DNA of 64,000 nt. Origin: Deltaproteobacteria bacterium. Lineage in GTDB: Bacteria; Desulfobacterota; Binatia; UBA9968; JAJDTQ01. Positions 61,346-64,000 of this stretch are shown here, one piece after another. The stretch is from assembly GCA_028818755.1 (NCBI GenBank), contig JAPPNF010000167.1:220756-284755 (forward strand), read 5' to 3'. A program made the translations under genes and the position numbers. A model generated the notes under the pieces. That model was given only the letters and a program-made list of their open reading frames with translations, was not told the DNA's origin and searched no databases. Numbering within the stretch: position 1 is the first letter of the stretch; each line of letters opens with the position of its first letter.

Positions 61346-62686
61346 ATGAATCACCCCGCGAGCCCGCAGTCCAAGCCACGCCCACCCATACCTTTGCCTT
61401 TCCACTACGCTTGGCTCATCGTGGCCGTGACCTTCTTCGCCAGCTTCAACGGGGCCGGGATCCGGGTGGTTCCCACCGTGCTCATCCATCCGCTCGAGGC
61501 GGACTTCGGATGGGCTCGCTCGGCCATCACCTTCGGAATTTCCATCAATCTCCTGCTCTACGGCGTCGCGGCGCCCTTTGTGGGATGGATCCTGGACAAG
61601 TACGGGCCGCGGCGGGTCATGCTGACCTCGCTTACCTTGCTCTCGACCGGTCTGCTCTGTACCACGCTGGTGACCCAGTTGTGGCAGTTCTGGCTCACCT
61701 GGGGCGTCATGGTGGGGCTCGGAGCCGGCGGTATGTCGGGTGTGCTCTCAGCCTCGGTGGCGCATCGCTGGTTCAACGCCCGGCGCGGACTTGCGGTGGG
61801 CTTGCTAAGCAGCGGCAGCTCCTCGGGACAGATCGTCTTCATCCCGTTCATGCTCTTCATCATTTCGTTCATGGGCTGGCGCATGGGCTCCTACGTGCTG
61901 GTGGGCTGCACGGTCGCGGCGGTGACGCTGGTATGGTTGTTGATGCGCGACAAACCGTCGGACATCGGGCTTGAGCCCTACGAAGAAGGGCAGGTGGACG
62001 ACAAGATCCGGCTTGGCCGTGACGGAGCAGCTATGCCGCCGGCACCGCCCGCAACCCCGCCGGGGCCGGTCATGGGCATCCGGGACGCCATCAAGACCCC
62101 GACCTTCTGGCTCCTGTGCGGCGTGTTCTCCATCTGCGGCGGAACGGCCAATGGACTCATCGGAACCCACCTGATTCCCCATGCCCTGGAGAACGGCTTC
62201 GACAAGGTCACGGTAGGCACGGCGGTCACCATCATGGGGACCATGAACATCGTCGGGACCCTGTTCTCCGGCTGGTTGGCGGACCGTGTCGACCCGCGGA
62301 AGCTCATCGCCGCGGTCTTCACCTTGCGGGGGCTGTCGCTCTTCTACCTGACCTTCGTGGACAACACCCAGGGACTCATCATCTTCACCATCATCTACGG
62401 GCTCGACTGGTTCGCCACGGTTCCGCCGGTGGTGATGATCGCGGGGCAGACTTTCGGCAAACAGTCCATCGGCCGCATCTACGGCTGGATCTTTCTGTCG
62501 CACCAGATAGGCGGGTTCGCCATGGCCAACGGCGGCGGCCTGCTGTACGACTACGTCGGCAACTACGAGATGGCGTTCTTCGCCGGCGGCTGGATGGGAT
62601 TGATGGCGGCGGCGTTCGGGTTGAGCATCCGGAAGAAGAGGACGATGCCGCCGCTGGGACCGGCGCCGGCGGGGGCACCCGCGTAG
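61346..62686 (+). CDS. MFS transporter, oxalate/formate antiporter-like, copy 2
   Basis: A 446-residue, 12-helix transporter, paralogous over its whole length with the gene at 54819-56132. It shares FHYAWLIVAVTFFASFNGAG, LDKYGPRRVMLTSLTLLS, HLIPHALENG and GLDWFATVPPVVMIAGQTFG with it, and the central loops differ. It probably moves a small carboxylate. It follows a TctC-type receptor gene, but the hairpin between them suggests separate control. Confidence 0.9.
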   Translation: MNHPASPQSKPRPPIPLPFHYAWLIVAVTFFASFNGAGIRVVPTVLIHPLEADFGWARSAITFGISINLLLYGVAAPFVGWILDKYGPRRVMLTSLTLLSTGLLCTTLVTQLWQFWLTWGVMVGLGAGGMSGVLSASVAHRWFNARRGLAVGLLSSGSSSGQIVFIPFMLFIISFMGWRMGSYVLVGCTVAAVTLVWLLMRDKPSDIGLEPYEEGQVDDKIRLGRDGAAMPPAPPATPPGPVMGIRDAIKTPTFWLLCGVFSICGGTANGLIGTHLIPHALENGFDKVTVGTAVTIMGTMNIVGTLFSGWLADRVDPRKLIAAVFTLRGLSLFYLTFVDNTQGLIIFTIIYGLDWFATVPPVVMIAGQTFGKQSIGRIYGWIFLSHQIGGFAMANGGGLLYDYVGNYEMAFFAGGWMGLMAAAFGLSIRKKRTMPPLGPAPAGAPA

Positions 62687-62745
62687 CTCCGACGCCCGGG
62701 AACGACGGATTTCGGATAGCGGTGCCGAATCTGACGGCGCTGGCG

Positions 62746-63204
62746 TTACGACCGGTTGTCCTTGCCGGCGGCGTCGTAGTCGTAGACGTACTGCCAGGGC
62801 ACTGAACAGTGAGCCCAGACCAGGGGCTCGAACTTCTCCCACCATTCAAGGTCGCGGCCCTCCATGCTGAGGACCCGCACCATGCGCACCATGTCCTGGA
62901 TCTGGTACTTCTCCAGGGCGGGCTCGAAGGCGGGCATGATGCCCTTGCCCTTCTTGATGATCCGGCGGATCTCGAACACGTCAAGGTTGTCCACGGTGTG
63001 GCGGAAGTCCGGCACCTTGGCGGAGAGCGCCTTGGCAATGGGGCCGTCGCCCTGGCCGCCGGGACCGTGGCAGCTCGCGCAGCGCTGGGCGTAGACCAGC
63101 CGCATCTCCTCCTCGCGGATGCAGCCGGAAAGGGCCGTCAAGGCCAGCAGTAACAGGCAGGCCCGGAGGAATGCTGCACGGCGGCGGGGTTTCGTCGGCA
63201 TCAC
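62746..63204 (-). CDS. Cytochrome c, lipoprotein
   Basis: A 152-residue monoheme cytochrome. A lipobox, LSGC (Cys28), at the end of a hydrophobic leader means it is membrane-anchored by lipid, and CASCH (42-46) binds the heme. MPAF supplies the probable methionine ligand. It resembles small cytochromes that accept electrons in periplasmic oxidations or feed a terminal oxidase. It is convergent with the MFS gene. Confidence 0.88.
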   Translation of the reverse strand: MMPTKPRRRAAFLRACLLLLALTALSGCIREEEMRLVYAQRCASCHGPGGQGDGPIAKALSAKVPDFRHTVDNLDVFEIRRIIKKGKGIMPAFEPALEKYQIQDMVRMVRVLSMEGRDLEWWEKFEPLVWAHCSVPWQYVYDYDAAGKDNRS

Positions 63205-63350
63205 CCTTTCGTCCTACCACCTTCGGTGCGTGAACAAAACAGCGCCGCGATGGTCGAACGCGCACTGCCGGATGCCGGTGACGGTTGGCATTCTTTCGTC
63301 GAACCGATACGCTTGTCCGCGTCTATCTGTCGTGAACGAGGGGTCTCGGG

Positions 63351-63941
63351 ATGGCCATTAGAATCACCCGCGTCTACACCCGAACCGGCGACGACGGCAT
63401 GACCGCGCTCGTGGGCGGAAAGCGGGTTCCCAAGGACGCCGCGCGGATCGAAGCCTACGGTACCATCGACGAGTTGAACGCGGTGGTGGGCTTGGCGCGC
63501 GCCTGGAACGAGGAGGGAAGGGGAGAGCGCGAGCTGCACCTGAAGCTTGACGCCATGCTCCAGGAGGTTCAGCAGGAGCTTTTCGACCTGGGCAGCGAGT
63601 TGGCCACCCCGGAGGATTTCACCTACGAAGGCATGCACCGCATGGGCGAGGATGAGGTGACTCGGATCGAGCGGGTCATCGACGAGTGTCAGAAGGAGCT
63701 GGAGCCGCTCAAGTCGTTCATCCTTCCCGGCGGCGGACGCATCAGCGCGCAACTCCATCAGTGCCGTACGGTGTGCCGCCGGGCGGAGCGGGAGATCCTC
63801 CGGCTGTCGCGGGTCGAAGACGTCGGCGAGTGGCCCCTCAGGTACGTCAACCGGTTGAGCGACCTCTTTTTCGTCCTGGGGCGATGGGTGGGCAGGAACC
63901 TGGGGGAGACGGAGTACCTCTGGCAAAGGGGACTGAGGTAG
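63351..63941 (+). CDS. Cob(I)alamin adenosyltransferase, PduO type
   Basis: A 196-residue ATP:cob(I)alamin adenosyltransferase that makes adenosylcobalamin. The N-terminal RVYTRTGDDGMTALVGG is the ATP-binding motif, IEAYGTIDELNAVVGLAR follows, then the C-terminal FILPGGGRISAQLHQCRTVC-R-AER helix and the ending NRLSDLFFVLGRWVG. Complete despite being close to the contig end. Confidence 0.95.
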   Translation: MAIRITRVYTRTGDDGMTALVGGKRVPKDAARIEAYGTIDELNAVVGLARAWNEEGRGERELHLKLDAMLQEVQQELFDLGSELATPEDFTYEGMHRMGEDEVTRIERVIDECQKELEPLKSFILPGGGRISAQLHQCRTVCRRAEREILRLSRVEDVGEWPLRYVNRLSDLFFVLGRWVGRNLGETEYLWQRGLR

Positions 63942-63949
63942 ACCCTAGT

Positions 63950-64000
<51 letters not shown>

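Overview
This is a GC-rich, densely packed bacterial chromosome segment with 57 protein-coding genes, one of them a broken toxin gene. I see no rRNA, tRNA, CRISPR array, prophage or insertion sequence. The gene set includes molybdenum hydroxylases, oligopeptide ABC systems, tripartite tricarboxylate transporters, LLM flavin oxidoreductases, a UbiD decarboxylase, PduO-type adenosyltransferase and c-type cytochromes. Together with a periplasmic lipoprotein cytochrome, this suggests a Gram-negative, uncultured generalist with a large genome, in the style of the Tectomicrobia/Entotheonella, Binatota or Desulfobacterota-like metagenomic lineages; that placement is inference. The window ends in a 51-base poly-G run typical of a read artefact, so the right edge is probably a contig end. 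The left edge cuts through a gene.

Layout. 1-3.5 kb: end of a form II CoxL-like molybdenum hydroxylase operon (L, M) plus a glyoxalase-fold protein. 3.6-7.4 kb (minus): dinB-hemE-hemY. 7.5-8.8 kb: radA. 8.9-15.5 kb: LLM oxidoreductase, TauE/SafE exporter, a heterodimeric ABC exporter and a convergent TetR regulator. 15.9-28.6 kb (all minus): an FMN alpha-hydroxyacid oxidase, then two tandem oligopeptide ABC import modules that share one pair of ATPases and are bracketed by two near-duplicate alpha/beta hydrolases. 28.8-29.3 kb: a MazE/MazF pair whose toxin is frameshifted. 29.4-32.2 kb (minus): grdC, a selenocysteine-containing grdA and a third copy of the same hydrolase. 32.5-37.6 kb: M20 amidohydrolase, RecB-like nuclease, a GGCT-fold protein, a DUF4143 ATPase and an orphan antitoxin-like HTH protein. 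37.7-45.9 kb: a complete second molybdenum hydroxylase (M-L-S), an NDP-forming acyl-CoA synthetase, an enolase-superfamily epimerase and a YheT-type hydrolase. 46-51.7 kb (minus): UbiD-like decarboxylase, a DUF1640 protein, TctC-TctA-TctB and an EamA transporter. 51.9-63.9 kb: permease pair, LLM oxidoreductase, two related MFS transporters, M24 peptidase, two cytochromes c, ACMSD-like amidohydrolase, AA_synth protein, an orphan TctC and a cobalamin adenosyltransferase.

The most notable locus is at 29.4-32.2 kb. An in-frame UGA in the CxxU motif of glycine reductase protein A, followed by a SECIS-like hairpin, shows that two apparent short ORFs are one selenoprotein. It is cotranscribed with a GrdC-type acyl-transferring subunit and a hydrolase whose two paralogs flank the adjacent peptide-import cluster. 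No GrdB, GrdD, GrdE or thioredoxin gene is in the window. This links selenium-dependent reductive chemistry to import of a peptide-like or amine substrate and is the best candidate for an undescribed pathway.

Non-coding structure includes three copies of a REP-like palindrome (one forming the 3' end of dinB) and strong hairpins just downstream of three solute-binding-protein genes. There are also candidate operators upstream of oppA and of the DUF4143 ATPase.
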